From Pontibacter chinhatensis (GTDB lineage: Bacteria > Bacteroidota > Bacteroidia > Cytophagales > Hymenobacteraceae), in the NCBI RefSeq assembly GCF_900113285.1, contig NZ_FOOT01000003.1, positions 62,001 to 126,000 on the forward strand: a stretch of DNA of 64,000 nt. The letters are read 5' to 3'. The translations under genes and the position numbers were made by a program. The notes under the pieces are model-generated. The model worked only from the letters and a program-made list of their open reading frames with translations, had not been told where the DNA came from and did no database searches. Shown one piece after another: positions 25,266 to 37,051 of the stretch (its first letter is position 1; each line of letters starts with the position of its first letter).

Positions 25266-27961
25266 CTCATAATCTTAAAGTTATAAGATATGGCCGGCAC
25301 CGCAGAACCGATCACCGAGAGCTTGTAAGCCTGCGGGATACTGCCGCCGTAGATTGGCTTGAAGTATACCGAGTAGGGGTTTTTGCGTCCATACAGGTTA
25401 TACACCGAGAAGGTCCAGTTGCTGATGCTGTTGGGGTTGCGCTTTTTGGAGCCGTCAATAATCAGGGCCACGTCCAGGCGGTGGTAATCGGGGATGCGGT
25501 ACTGGTTCCGGTCGCTGTAGTTTACCATTAGCAGCCCTCCAATCTTAGCCACCGACTCCGGGTAAGTTGTAGGCCTGCCCGTGCTGTAGGTAAAGTTGGC
25601 CGAGACGCTAATCAGGCGGCTAAGTTGCTGGTTCATCACCACTGTAAAGTCATGCGGCTTGTCGAAGTTGGATGGGAAGAGCTCGCCTCGGTTGATCTTC
25701 TCCTCCGGCGTAGTCCCATCTACCTGGCGCAGTGCCCGTGAGAACGTATAGCTGGCCCAGCCTGTGAGCTTTTTGCCTTTGCGGCGCACCATCAGCTCTA
25801 CACCGTACGCCTTGCCCTCCCCGGGAAGCAGGTCTGCATCCAGTGTCTTGTTCAGCAGCAGGCGGGCGCCATCCTTATACTCTACCAGGTTGTAGAGCTT
25901 TTTATAATAGCCTTCCGCAGAAAACTCCACGCTGTTATCGTCAAAGTTTCTGAAGTAGCCCAGTGCCACCTGGTCGCCGACCTGCGGTTTGAGGTAAGGG
26001 TTGCTTGTTTTCCAGATATCCACCGGGGAAACTGCCGTGGTGTTGGAGATGAGGTGGATGTACTGCACCATGCGGTTGTAGCCCAACTTCACGGAGCTGT
26101 TCTCGTCCAGCGTCACCCGCAACGAAGCCCTTGGCTCCAGGTAGTTGTACTGCTTTATCTTCTCGCCTTTGTCAAAGTATAAGGTGTCGGTGATGCTGGA
26201 GGCACGCCGGGGCACCTCCGGGTTGTATACATACACCTCGCCCGGACCCAGGTTAAAGTAGGAAGAGTAGCGCAGGCCGTAAGACACAGAAACTTTCGGG
26301 CTGAGGGTGTACTGGTGGTCCAAGTAAACGGCTGCTTCCAAAGAACGCTCTTCCGGCATTTTAATGTGAAGCAGACTCGACTGCTCCGATGTCGGCTTCA
26401 GCTCCCCGGAGTTAAACTTGTACCAGGTAGCGGAGGCGCCCACCCCAACCTGATGCTTTTCAGAGGGCTCGTAGTTCAGGTCGGCCTTCAGGAGTTTATA
26501 CTTGATGTCAGAGTCCAGCGTGTAATCGTAAGGGGCGGTTTCGGAACTGACGCCGTATGCGTAGTCTCCAATAACGCCGGTAACGGTAGAGAACAGTTTA
26601 TTGGTGAAGGTATGGTTCCATTTGGCAGTACCGGTGGCTGTGCCCCAGGCATAGGTCGTGTCGGCCCCGAACCGGAAGCTATCGCGGCTCAGGTAACCTG
26701 AAAGTATGAGCTGGTCCTTCTCGCTCAGGGTATAGCTCACTTTCCCGTTGAAATCGTAGAAATAGCCGTCGCTGTCGCGCACCGACTTGTCGGGCACGTA
26801 GCGCATCATTAGCCCCGGGTAAGCGCCGCGAGCGCCCAGTATAAAGGAGGCCTTGTCTTTAGCCAGCGGCCCCTCCACCATCAGCCTGCTCGACAGCAAG
26901 CCAATGCCGCCACTTACGATGTGGCCTTTCTTGTTGCCATCCCGCAGCTGCACATCCAGCACCGAGGAGGCGCGCCCGCCATACTTGGCCGGAATGCCGC
27001 CACGGTAGAGCGTCACGTCCTTGACCATATCGGGGTTAAAAACGGAGAAGAAGCCGAACAGGTGAGAGGAGTTGAAGAGGGGCGCCTCGTCCTGCAGGAC
27101 AAGGTTCTGGTCTACGCTGCCCCCGCGCACGTTAAAGCCTGTGGCCCCTTCCCCCACCGTGGTTACGCCAGGCATGGCCAGCACACTGCGCACAATGTCC
27201 ACCTCGCCCAGAAAAGCCGGGATTGTTTTCACTTCCTTGATGTTGAGGCGGGCAACGCCCATCTCCAGGCTCGCCACGTTCTGGTCGGGCGCTACCGTGG
27301 ACACCTCTACTTCCCGCAGCTCATTTGATACCTCGAACAATTCCACATCCATGATCCGGCTCTGCTGCAGCTGCAGCCTTCTGCGGTCGGTTACCATGCC
27401 CACCGACCGCACCTCCAAGGTATAACTGCCGGCAGGGATGGTAAGAGAAAAGCGTCCTTTCTCATCGGTGACAGTGCCTTTCTTCAGCTCGTCAATCACG
27501 ACGGTGGCTCCTATGCCCGGCTCCTTTGTTTTGGCGTCGCGCACCTGCCCGCTCAGGGTGACCATACGCCTACGGGTACTCTCCGGGGCTGCTCCGGCTA
27601 TGGCTTCTGCCACTTCAGCGGTATCGGTGTCGGTGCTGAGCCGTGGCACCAGCACGACCGTCTGCGGGTCGTAGTGCAGGGCGGTGAGTTGGGTGCCTGC
27701 CAGCACCTGCCGCAAAGCAGAGAGCAGCGGCTCCGCTTTAAAGGCCTGCGTAACGCGTACGCCCTCCAGCCACTCATCCAGGTAGAATATCCGAAGCGCA
27801 TGCTTCTCCTGCAGGTCTTGCAGCACCGCCTCAAGCGGCTCGTTGTTATAGGTGGCCGTCACCAGTTGTTGGCCGGGCCCCTGCTGTGCCTTTGCACTGG
27901 CTGCAGCAATAAGCAAGCCCCATACAAGTATAAGTATGGCCAGTAAGCGAAATCGGTTCAT
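25262..27961 (-). CDS. TonB-dependent receptor with STN and carboxypeptidase-regulatory domains
   Basis: The 899-residue protein has a signal peptide (ending AAASAKAQQ) and an STN domain at about residues 33-105 (LEAVLQDLQEKHALRIFYLDEW). A carboxypeptidase-D regulatory-like domain follows at about 130-215 (VTLSGQVRDAKTKEPGIGATV), then a plug (VDIVRSVLAMPGVTTVGEGATGF, FNVRGGSVDQN) and a 22-strand-type barrel ending AISYNFKIMR. STN domains usually signal through FecR/FecI pairs, but none lies in the window. As first gene of the operon with two DUF4249 lipoproteins and the MG2-like protein, it likely imports an unknown ligand across the outer membrane. Confidence 0.9.
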   Translation of the reverse strand: MNRFRLLAILILVWGLLIAAASAKAQQGPGQQLVTATYNNEPLEAVLQDLQEKHALRIFYLDEWLEGVRVTQAFKAEPLLSALRQVLAGTQLTALHYDPQTVVLVPRLSTDTDTAEVAEAIAGAAPESTRRRMVTLSGQVRDAKTKEPGIGATVVIDELKKGTVTDEKGRFSLTIPAGSYTLEVRSVGMVTDRRRLQLQQSRIMDVELFEVSNELREVEVSTVAPDQNVASLEMGVARLNIKEVKTIPAFLGEVDIVRSVLAMPGVTTVGEGATGFNVRGGSVDQNLVLQDEAPLFNSSHLFGFFSVFNPDMVKDVTLYRGGIPAKYGGRASSVLDVQLRDGNKKGHIVSGGIGLLSSRLMVEGPLAKDKASFILGARGAYPGLMMRYVPDKSVRDSDGYFYDFNGKVSYTLSEKDQLILSGYLSRDSFRFGADTTYAWGTATGTAKWNHTFTNKLFSTVTGVIGDYAYGVSSETAPYDYTLDSDIKYKLLKADLNYEPSEKHQVGVGASATWYKFNSGELKPTSEQSSLLHIKMPEERSLEAAVYLDHQYTLSPKVSVSYGLRYSSYFNLGPGEVYVYNPEVPRRASSITDTLYFDKGEKIKQYNYLEPRASLRVTLDENSSVKLGYNRMVQYIHLISNTTAVSPVDIWKTSNPYLKPQVGDQVALGYFRNFDDNSVEFSAEGYYKKLYNLVEYKDGARLLLNKTLDADLLPGEGKAYGVELMVRRKGKKLTGWASYTFSRALRQVDGTTPEEKINRGELFPSNFDKPHDFTVVMNQQLSRLISVSANFTYSTGRPTTYPESVAKIGGLLMVNYSDRNQYRIPDYHRLDVALIIDGSKKRNPNSISNWTFSVYNLYGRKNPYSVYFKPIYGGSIPQAYKLSVIGSAVPAISYNFKIMR

Positions 27962-28219
27962 CCGGGCAGTAGCGGTTATGTTGGCGGAGAAAAGCGGCTA
28001 GCGCGCTGCAGATGAGGCGCTTCCCATACATAGCAATATATAATTATTATCTTATATCTCAAACAACAGCGCCTCCTGTAAGTATAAATTACTCACCCTT
28101 ATTCCCTATTCCACCTTAAAAACGGCTTTTCTCCCCAGCCGCCAACCCAGCATTCGGCAACCGGCATTCCGGAGGGGGCAACGGCTTTACCCAATGGTAT
28201 GGCTATCGTATATTATACT

Positions 28220-28609
28220 ATGCTGAGCCCGGAGAAAGAGAAGATAAAGAAGCTGAAGAAAAAGCTCAAGATACAGGAGAAGAAGAACGCCGAGATACGC
28301 GACCAGATGGCCACGCAGCGCACCGTCTTCGCCAATGAGCGTACCCTGATGGCGTACCTGCGCACGGCCATGACCGTGTCGGCCGGCGGTTTTGTTGCCA
28401 TTAAACTCTCCGACGATGTGTACCTGGACGTAATCGGCATTATGCTCATTCCGGTTGGAATCATACTGGCTGTTTACAGCTTCAGCAGATACAGGCACAA
28501 GCAGAAGGTGATAGAAGGCCACCATCAGGACTACCGCCCCACCAGCCACGAGCACGAGCGGGCGCACCATAGCAGGTACAACGAAGAAGGCCAGCACGGA
28601 CTGCCTTAA
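28220..28609 (+). CDS. DUF202 membrane protein, first tandem copy
   Basis: The start at 28220 (MLSPEKEKIKK) aligns with its paralogue; an in-frame ATG at 28199 is possible. A charged coiled-coil N-terminus is followed by the DUF202 signature RTVFANERTLMAYLRTAM and two membrane helices (about residues 60-100), then a His-rich cytoplasmic tail (HHQDYRPTSHEHERAHHSR). The role is unknown. The gene pair is divergent from the TonB receptor operon. Confidence 0.8.
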   Translation: MLSPEKEKIKKLKKKLKIQEKKNAEIRDQMATQRTVFANERTLMAYLRTAMTVSAGGFVAIKLSDDVYLDVIGIMLIPVGIILAVYSFSRYRHKQKVIEGHHQDYRPTSHEHERAHHSRYNEEGQHGLP

Positions 28610-28654
28610 GCCCCCCCTGCTATCAACATATACCCTATGCGACACCACCAGGCT

Positions 28655-29038
28655 ATGACCATTTCAGAACAGGACGAGATAAAGAAGCTGAAGAAGCAGC
28701 TGGAGCACCAGGAGCAGAAAAACGCCGAGATACGCGACCAGATGGCTGTACAACGCACCATCTTCGCCAACGAGCGCACCTTCATGGCGTACCTACGCAC
28801 CTCACTGGCCATTGTGGGCGGGGGCTTTGCAGCCCTCAAATTCTCAGACGAAGGGTACCTGGACATGCTTGGGTTAATGGCCATGCCACTGGGGGCGGCG
28901 CTGGCTATCTATAGTTTCTACAGGTACCTGCACAGGCAAAAGCTCATTAAGCAGCAAATGAAGGAATACACGCACACCAGCTATCACCACGCCAAAATCC
29001 ACGAGAAGGAGGCGGCCAGCTACAACAACACACCTTAG
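28655..29038 (+). CDS. DUF202 membrane protein, second tandem copy
   Basis: The protein has the same plan as the copy 45 bp upstream: an IKKLKKQLEHQEQKNAEIRDQM coiled coil, RTIFANERTFMAYLRTSLA, two membrane helices and a basic/His-containing tail. The start at 28655 (MTISEQDE) aligns with the paralogue; an ATG 18 bp upstream is in frame. The two clearly arose by tandem duplication and are probably cotranscribed. Confidence 0.8.
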   Translation: MTISEQDEIKKLKKQLEHQEQKNAEIRDQMAVQRTIFANERTFMAYLRTSLAIVGGGFAALKFSDEGYLDMLGLMAMPLGAALAIYSFYRYLHRQKLIKQQMKEYTHTSYHHAKIHEKEAASYNNTP

Positions 29039-29127
29039 TACTTAACCTGTCCGCAGCTAAACCATTTAACCTTGAATGCTGTTAAGATAGGTTAGCGTGC
29101 TGCAACGGCGAAGCGCTAATATTTTTA

Positions 29128-29135
29128 TACCTTTG
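29128..29135 (+). promoter_or_regulatory. Candidate -7 promoter element of uvrA
   Basis: TACCTTTG matches TAnnTTTG exactly. It would start transcription about 18 bases before the uvrA ATG. A convincing -33 TTTG is not visible at the right distance. No LexA-like palindrome was noticed. Confidence 0.35.
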
Positions 29136-29159
29136 CTATTTAAAATCAAGCATTCCTGA

Positions 29160-32063
<2,904 letters not shown>

Positions 32064-32082
32064 GCGTTTAGTCTTATACTTA

Positions 32083-32116
32083 AAAAGCCCGCTACCTTTC
32101 ATGGCAGCGGGCTTTT
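32083..32116. terminator. Bidirectional terminator between uvrA and the DUF4142 genes
   Basis: AAAAGCCCGCT at 32083-32093 pairs with AGCGGGCTTTT at 32106-32116. TATACTT heptamers flank it on both sides (about 32074 and 32115). It serves uvrA on the plus strand and the convergent DUF4142 gene on the minus strand. Confidence 0.85.
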
Positions 32117-32122
32117 ATACTT

Positions 32123-32695
32123 TTAGAGGTCTTCCAGCGATTTCTCCAGCCTTTCGAGTATCTGCTGGTGCTGCTTCAGCAGGGGCACCTGCTTGCTGGC
32201 GTACTGCTTCAGTTCCATCACCTTACCGTTTTTGGCGATGTCCTCGTAGCGCTCCAGCAGTTCCCTGTTCTGGTCCACGATGCGGCGCAGGTAGCTCAGG
32301 TCGAAAGAGATGCCGGACTTATCGGTTACCTCCTGGTATACTTTGTGGTGCGCATCGCCCAGGGTAGTGGGCAGCACAAAGTTACCCCGGTCGGCCATGT
32401 CGCGCAGGTCGTTTAAAATGCCTTGGTGGGCGGTTACCATTTCTTCTGCCAGGCCTTTCACCTCGGGGCTAACGGCCTTGCCGGTGGCAGCCTCCCCCAG
32501 CTGTACCTGCAGCATGCTGGCGCTGGCCGCCTCGGCAGCAAACAGGGCGTCGTTTTTCATGTCCTCCTGCACACCAGCCGCCTCGAACTGCTGCATGCTT
32601 TGCTCAGCAGCCTGGCTGATGCTGTCGTTGGTGCCGCAGGCGGTGGCAAGCACCAGCACCAAGAGGGTAAACGCACTTAGTATACTTTTCTTCAT
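32123..32695 (-). CDS. DUF4142 lipoprotein, downstream copy
   Basis: The 190-residue protein has a lipoprotein signal (LVLATACG) and a four-helix, ferritin-like DUF4142 domain. Marker segments are FAAEAASASMLQVQLGEAA, LAEEMVTAHQGILNDLRDMA and LKQYASKQVPLLKQHQQILE. DUF4142 proteins are exported and of unknown function. The related gene upstream (32783-33358) has the same fold and order of helices but is well diverged. Confidence 0.85.
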   Translation of the reverse strand: MKKSILSAFTLLVLVLATACGTNDSISQAAEQSMQQFEAAGVQEDMKNDALFAAEAASASMLQVQLGEAATGKAVSPEVKGLAEEMVTAHQGILNDLRDMADRGNFVLPTTLGDAHHKVYQEVTDKSGISFDLSYLRRIVDQNRELLERYEDIAKNGKVMELKQYASKQVPLLKQHQQILERLEKSLEDL

Positions 32696-32782
32696 AGGTT
32701 TTTCTGTTGAATGTATAAAGCATCTGCAAGATAAGGCTTACAGATGCTTTATGAAAACCTGGCTACAGGTTAAGTGCCTGTA

Positions 32783-33358
32783 TTACTTTTTCACCGTGTC
32801 CCGAAGCTTGCGGGCGCTTTCCAGGTGCTCGCGCAGCTTGGGCAGCTTGTCAGCCGCGAATTTCTGCACCTCGGCATCCTGCAGATCCCTGGAGGCCTCT
32901 TCGAAGTCCTCCACGGCATCCTCATGCGAGCTGACCATCAGGTCCATGTAGTCCCTGTCGAAGTCCGCGCCTTTTTTATCGCGCAGTCCGTCCAGTTTGT
33001 TGCGGTGCTCGTTGCTCATGCTGTCGGGCAGCATCATGTTCTTACTCTGAGCCAGCTGTCGCAGCTCCTCGTTTGCTTTGGTGTGGTCGGCCACCATCAT
33101 CTTGGCAAAATCTTTCACCTGCTGGTTCTGCGCCATCTTTTGCGCCATATTGCCGGCCTCTACCTCCAGCATGCCGGAGCTGGCGGCCTCTGTGGCAAAC
33201 TCAGACGCGTCATCCACCTGCTCTTCCATGGGGGTGTTTTCTACCTGTTGCTCGTTCACATCCTGCGCCTGCTCCACGGAGTCATTTTGCTGGCCGCAAG
33301 AAGCCACGGCGAACAGAAAGGCGCCTGCTATAAATCCTGTTGAGATAATCTTTTTCAT
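32783..33358 (-). CDS. DUF4142 lipoprotein, upstream copy
   Basis: The 191-residue protein has a lipoprotein signal (FLFAVASCGQ) and the DUF4142 helix pattern: FATEAASSGMLEVEAGNMAQ, FAKMMVADHTKANEELRQLA and FAADKLPKLREHLESARKL. It is followed after 87 bp by a diverged paralogue on the same strand. Both are probably envelope proteins; their role is unknown. Confidence 0.85.
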   Translation of the reverse strand: MKKIISTGFIAGAFLFAVASCGQQNDSVEQAQDVNEQQVENTPMEEQVDDASEFATEAASSGMLEVEAGNMAQKMAQNQQVKDFAKMMVADHTKANEELRQLAQSKNMMLPDSMSNEHRNKLDGLRDKKGADFDRDYMDLMVSSHEDAVEDFEEASRDLQDAEVQKFAADKLPKLREHLESARKLRDTVKK

Positions 33359-33576
33359 AGTTATACTTTTTATCAGGTTATGTTTTGATTTATTTCAGGA
33401 TTATATACGCCTTACGAGAAGTGGAGTTATTAGCGTTTGCACATACTTATCTGCCATAGCCGCGCAGCGCCCGATAAGCTTTAACCCGGATGCAACATAA
33501 ATTTACAAAGGGATGTAAAGCACAGAAAAGCACACCGTTCCCCCGCATCCTTTTCCTTACCTTAAACACATATGAC

Positions 33577-34272
33577 ATGAGAAACAGCAAGTATGTTTTC
33601 GCATCTGCCTGGCTGGTGCTGCTCCTGATCCTGTTCCTGCCTCAGCACCGTGCCTTCGCCCAATCCGGTGAGGGAGATGGCCAGCCCAGCGCCGCCAACG
33701 ACCGCATCCTGAAGCTTCACCCTTTGCAGATCGGGGAGATCTATTTCTCCTACGAGAAGATGCGCACCGAGCGCATCTCAAACGAGTTTGGCCTGAGCTA
33801 CGTGTACCAGGGCTACCTGAAGAGCGATGATTTTCTGCCGGACGCTGTGAAGGTGGGGGGCGTGCACATACGCATGAGCCAGCGTTACTACACCTCTAAG
33901 AAGTACGACAACGTGCCGTTCGGCTTCTTCCACGGGCCGATGTTTGGCTATCGCTTCATGGCTTTTGAGGAGGGCGCTTTCGACAGCCCCTTCGAGTCGC
34001 CGTCGGATCCAAGCGGCCGCCGGGTAGGGCGCCTCTACCAGAACAGCCTGGAGCTCAGTTACCAGTTGGGAGGGCAGTTTAAGCTGGGCCAGCACTTTAC
34101 CTGGGAGGTTTCGGCGGCACTGGGGGCACGCCTGAAGTATGCCCTGGCCAAAAATGCCGACGAGTTGCTGCCGGAGAATATTATCGGCCATACGCTGGCT
34201 TCTGAACCTAACTCGGCCATTTTTGTAGTGCCTGCGCCGCAGCTTAATGTTTCGGTGGGGTATGCGTTCTGA
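33577..34272 (+). CDS. Putative exported outer-membrane protein (231 aa)
   Basis: The start at 33577 (MRNSKYVF) opens a good signal peptide ending AFAQSGEG; the frame extends 87 bp further upstream without a plausible signal. The mature part has alternating aromatic residues and repeated strand-like patterns (LPLQIGEIYFSYEKMR-type, LELSYQLGGQFKLGQHFTWEVSAALG). It ends PQLNVSVGYAF with a terminal Phe, the usual end of an outer-membrane barrel. No family is recognised. Confidence 0.6.
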   Translation: MRNSKYVFASAWLVLLLILFLPQHRAFAQSGEGDGQPSAANDRILKLHPLQIGEIYFSYEKMRTERISNEFGLSYVYQGYLKSDDFLPDAVKVGGVHIRMSQRYYTSKKYDNVPFGFFHGPMFGYRFMAFEEGAFDSPFESPSDPSGRRVGRLYQNSLELSYQLGGQFKLGQHFTWEVSAALGARLKYALAKNADELLPENIIGHTLASEPNSAIFVVPAPQLNVSVGYAF

Positions 34273-34288
34273 GTTTGGCCGGAAATAA

Positions 34289-34318
34289 GATCGCCGGTAC
34301 CAGGTGGCACCGGCGATC
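34289..34318. terminator. Hairpin between convergent genes
   Basis: GATCGCCGGT at 34289-34298 pairs with ACCGGCGATC at 34309-34318. It lies between two convergent stops. No T-tract follows on either strand, so termination is plausible but weakly supported. Confidence 0.5.
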
Positions 34319-34345
34319 TCGCCATGAACAGACGGACTAAGCGCT

Positions 34346-35062
34346 TTATTCTATTTTACTGAGCACCGTGTAGGATTGCAGCTTGCCATTGCGGTAGGTT
34401 TCGGAGCGCACCATCCCGATGCCCGGCACATAATATTCTACCGTTTCGAGGCGCATGCCGGGCATTTTCATACCCATGGCGCGGTTCTCCACCTCTGTGT
34501 TATACTTTATCTTGTAGCTGTCGTACGTACCGGCCGGCACTTTTATACTTTCCTTGCCTTCCACCTTGCGGTCTGTCACCTTCATCACCATGGTCATCAT
34601 ACTCTGGCCGTTGCCTTTGTTCTTCATTTCCATGGTCATGCTGCCATCTTCTAAAGACTGGCCCGGCTGCAGGTTGCCAGGGTAAAGCATCTTGTCGCCT
34701 TCCACGGTCATTTCCATGTCGGGCTGCCCTTCCATAGCGTTCTGGCGGTTCATCAGCGAGCGCATGTCCATCCAGATGCTGCCATCCTCACAACCTACCT
34801 TAAAGTCGCCCTCGGTGGCAAGTTTGCCCTTGTTGTCATACACCTGGCTCTGGATCGTGGCCTCCACCTTGTCGCCGGAGGTGTCTGTTTCACGCACATG
34901 ATAGGTCATGCGGCCCGTCTGGCGATCTTTCTGGTCGTAGGTCAGTAACTCATACTTTGCGTTTTCGCGCAGCAGCAGGTAATCGCTGCAGTTGGACTGC
35001 GCCTTTGATGCAACCGCCACCAGCAAGCAGCACAGCAAAGGCAAGAAGGCCTTACGTATCAT
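34346..35062 (-). CDS. Exported DUF3108/TapB-like protein (238 aa)
   Basis: The protein has a signal peptide (ending VASKAQS) and a beta-rich domain in the style of DUF3108/TapB-like proteins. Features are YELLTYDQKDRQTGRMTYHV, a methionine-rich middle (MTMEMKNKGNGQSMMTMVMK) and VPAGTYDSYKIKY followed by VEYYVPGIGMVRSETY. The VPAGTY and YVPGIGMV motifs are typical of these periplasmic or outer-membrane proteins of unknown function. The high Met content could bind copper, but this is speculation. Confidence 0.65.
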   Translation of the reverse strand: MIRKAFLPLLCCLLVAVASKAQSNCSDYLLLRENAKYELLTYDQKDRQTGRMTYHVRETDTSGDKVEATIQSQVYDNKGKLATEGDFKVGCEDGSIWMDMRSLMNRQNAMEGQPDMEMTVEGDKMLYPGNLQPGQSLEDGSMTMEMKNKGNGQSMMTMVMKVTDRKVEGKESIKVPAGTYDSYKIKYNTEVENRAMGMKMPGMRLETVEYYVPGIGMVRSETYRNGKLQSYTVLSKIE

Positions 35063-35184
35063 AATTTCATAGTTTTGCTTAAAAATAAATAAAAATATTT
35101 ATAGTGAAGATATACTTCTATACGAACATCTCCAAGATAAGTCTTGAGAAAGTGCAGCGAAGTATAAACCTGGGCAGCAGAAAC

Positions 35185-35218
35185 GGCAAGAGCCGGACAG
35201 GTTTGCCCGGCTCTTGCC
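35185..35218 (-). terminator. Terminator of the enoyl-CoA hydratase gene
   Basis: GGCAAGAGCCGG and CCGGCTCTTGCC form a perfect 12-bp stem with a 10-base loop. On the minus strand only GTTTC follows, a weak T-tract. AAGTATA heptamers lie on both sides (35160 and 35220). Confidence 0.65.
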
Positions 35219-35242
35219 AAAGTATAATTTGATTGAAGTTGC

Positions 35243-36025
35243 CTAAGCCCCTTTAAACTGAGGCTTTCGCTTTTCGTTAAAGGCGGCCACACCTTCCTTG
35301 TAGTCCTCTGAGTTGCCGGCAATCTTCTGGCAGTAGGCTTCGTACTCCAGCATTTCTTCCAATGTAGAGTTGAACGACTTGTTCAGCATCTTCTTCATCA
35401 TGCCGATAGCCTTTGTGGGGCCGGCGGCATAGCGGGTAGCCAGCTCGGCCACTGCAGCATCCAGTTCCTCCGGTGCCACCACCTTGTTCACCATGCCCAG
35501 CCGCAGCGCTTCCTCTGCCGTCACTTTGGTTCCGAGCGTGCTCAGCTCAAAAGCCTTTAGCGAGCCCACCACGCGCGGCAGGAAGAACGAGGAGCCGGAG
35601 TCGAGCACCAGGCCCACATTTACGAACACCTCTATCATACTTGCTGCGGTGCTGGCCACAATCAGGTCGGATGCGAGCGCCAGGGAGCAGCCGGCACCGG
35701 CCGCCACGCCGTTCAGCCTGCAGATAATAGGTTTTGGCAGGTTGCGCATGGCCCGGATGATGGGGTTATACCGCTTCTCCAGCGACTCCGACAGGTCGCG
35801 CTTGCTGGCGCTGGCAATGGCTTTCAAGTCCTGGCCAGAGCAGAAGGCTTTGCCTGCTCCCGTCAGCACCACCACGCGCACGCTTTCATCACGGGCAACC
35901 TGCTTCAGGGCATCCTGCAGGTCGTAGCTTTGCTGGTCGTTAAAGGCATTGAAGACATCCGGGCGGTTCAGGGTAATGGTAGCCACGCCATCCCGTACCT
36001 CATATAAAAGGCATTCGTAGTTCAT
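35243..36025 (-). CDS. Enoyl-CoA hydratase/isomerase family protein, PaaG-like
   Basis: The 260-residue crotonase-fold protein shows the oxyanion-hole motifs GKAFCSGQDLKA and NGVAAGAGCSLALASD. LVLDSGSSFFLPRVVG carries the acidic residue seen in the phenylacetate ring epoxide isomerase PaaG. It therefore may act as 1,2-epoxyphenylacetyl-CoA isomerase, but a general enoyl-CoA hydratase cannot be excluded. No other paa gene is in the window. Gene length is normal. Confidence 0.8.
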   Translation of the reverse strand: MNYECLLYEVRDGVATITLNRPDVFNAFNDQQSYDLQDALKQVARDESVRVVVLTGAGKAFCSGQDLKAIASASKRDLSESLEKRYNPIIRAMRNLPKPIICRLNGVAAGAGCSLALASDLIVASTAASMIEVFVNVGLVLDSGSSFFLPRVVGSLKAFELSTLGTKVTAEEALRLGMVNKVVAPEELDAAVAELATRYAAGPTKAIGMMKKMLNKSFNSTLEEMLEYEAYCQKIAGNSEDYKEGVAAFNEKRKPQFKGA

Positions 36026-36159
36026 GTGTGTTGGGGTTAGTTTTGATTAGTATAAAGTTAGGAAATCCCGCCTGACCTGCAAGCTGCCACATTCCCTTCC
36101 TGTCTGCACATCTGCATCTACGTAAGCCATATTTTCATACTTGCTGATTTATACTTTAT

Positions 36160-36830
36160 ACTTTCTCTGGTACAAGCGTCCGCTTGTGCCTTTATACTTC
36201 CCCCGCTGGCGCGATTTTTCAACTCGTGCCTACCTATGATGTTGGGTTTGCAGCCCAACTGGCTTGAAAAGCCATATTTATACTTTGGCTATGTTAGCTG
36301 ATTTATACTTTCGCTAGCGCGAGCTTGTAGCTCGTAACTTTTTATACTTGCCCAATTATACTTTGCTAGCTCCTGCTTCCTCCCGCTTGAACCAAGCTAT
36401 ACTTCCAAACCACCGTTCATCCTCTAGTTCCCACTAACCTACAGTTTCATCTCCTGCTTTCTGCCCTCCCAGGCCGGGAGGCCTCGCCTTCGGGCATCGC
36501 GCGGTGTACATTTCCTTTGCTACCCTTCGGTCGCAATGCCGCTAAGCGGCACCGGAAATCTACAAGGCGCTCAACCCAAAGGCTGGGAATAGGTTCGATA
36601 GCCACGGCTATGATAACTGTCCCCTTGAGGACAAGTGAGAACGGGAGTTCGAAACTTGCAAGCAAAGCTCAAGAGGGGTGTAATCGCCTGAAGATAATTC
36701 CCCTCCTGGGAGGGGCTGGGGTGGGTTTATACCTGTACAAACTCCCTCCCCTGTTTTTAGGGGAGGGTTGGGGAGGGGTGAAAAACCGCTGTTCTTAGGG
36801 CTACCATTCGGACACAAGTATAACCTACCT
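36160..36830. repeat. Composite intergenic repeat, copy B
   Basis: This has the same order of blocks as 15780-16427: GGCTTGAAAAGCCAT with TTTATACTTTGGCT, AGCGCGAGCTTGTAGCTCGT, CTTGAACCAAGC, GGCATCGCGCGGTGT (36493-36507) and GGCGCTCAACCCAAAGGCTG. GGAGGGGCTGGGGTGGG and GGGGAGGGTTGGGGAGGGG blocks follow. At least eight TATACTT heptamers lie within it. It shows no coding sequence that I trust. Confidence 0.7.
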
Positions 36831-36975
36831 CCTCTCCCGCGAGCTTTCAGCTCGTGGTTATTTATTGCCGCATGTTTTCAGCTTGTGGGAGTCACTATTT
36901 ATACTTTCGCCAGTTGAAAACTGGCCCCATAAAAGCTCCAAGTTGAAAACTTGAAGCAGCAATGGACTTGTATCC
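36831..36975. repeat. Short palindromes of the CAAGTTGAAAACTTG type
   Basis: This stretch holds CGCGAGCTTTCAGCTCG, GCCAGTTGAAAACTGGC and CAAGTTGAAAACTTG. Each is a near-perfect palindrome around a GAAA or TTTC core. They look like separate REP-type units beside repeat copy B. Confidence 0.6.
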
Positions 36976-37051
36976 GAAGCGTAGGTTCTTGGGCCCAGGG
37001 CAGGGTTGATATCCGAGCAGGAGTAACTGGACCCGGCACGGCAAGTATAAA

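Noticed and set aside
36447..36665. Short antisense frames conserved between the repeat copies (also near 16020-16211 and 53795-53977)
   Set aside because: Their similarity follows from the DNA repeat itself. They lack a shared start and end, and the frames differ in the variable centre, so I do not call them genes.
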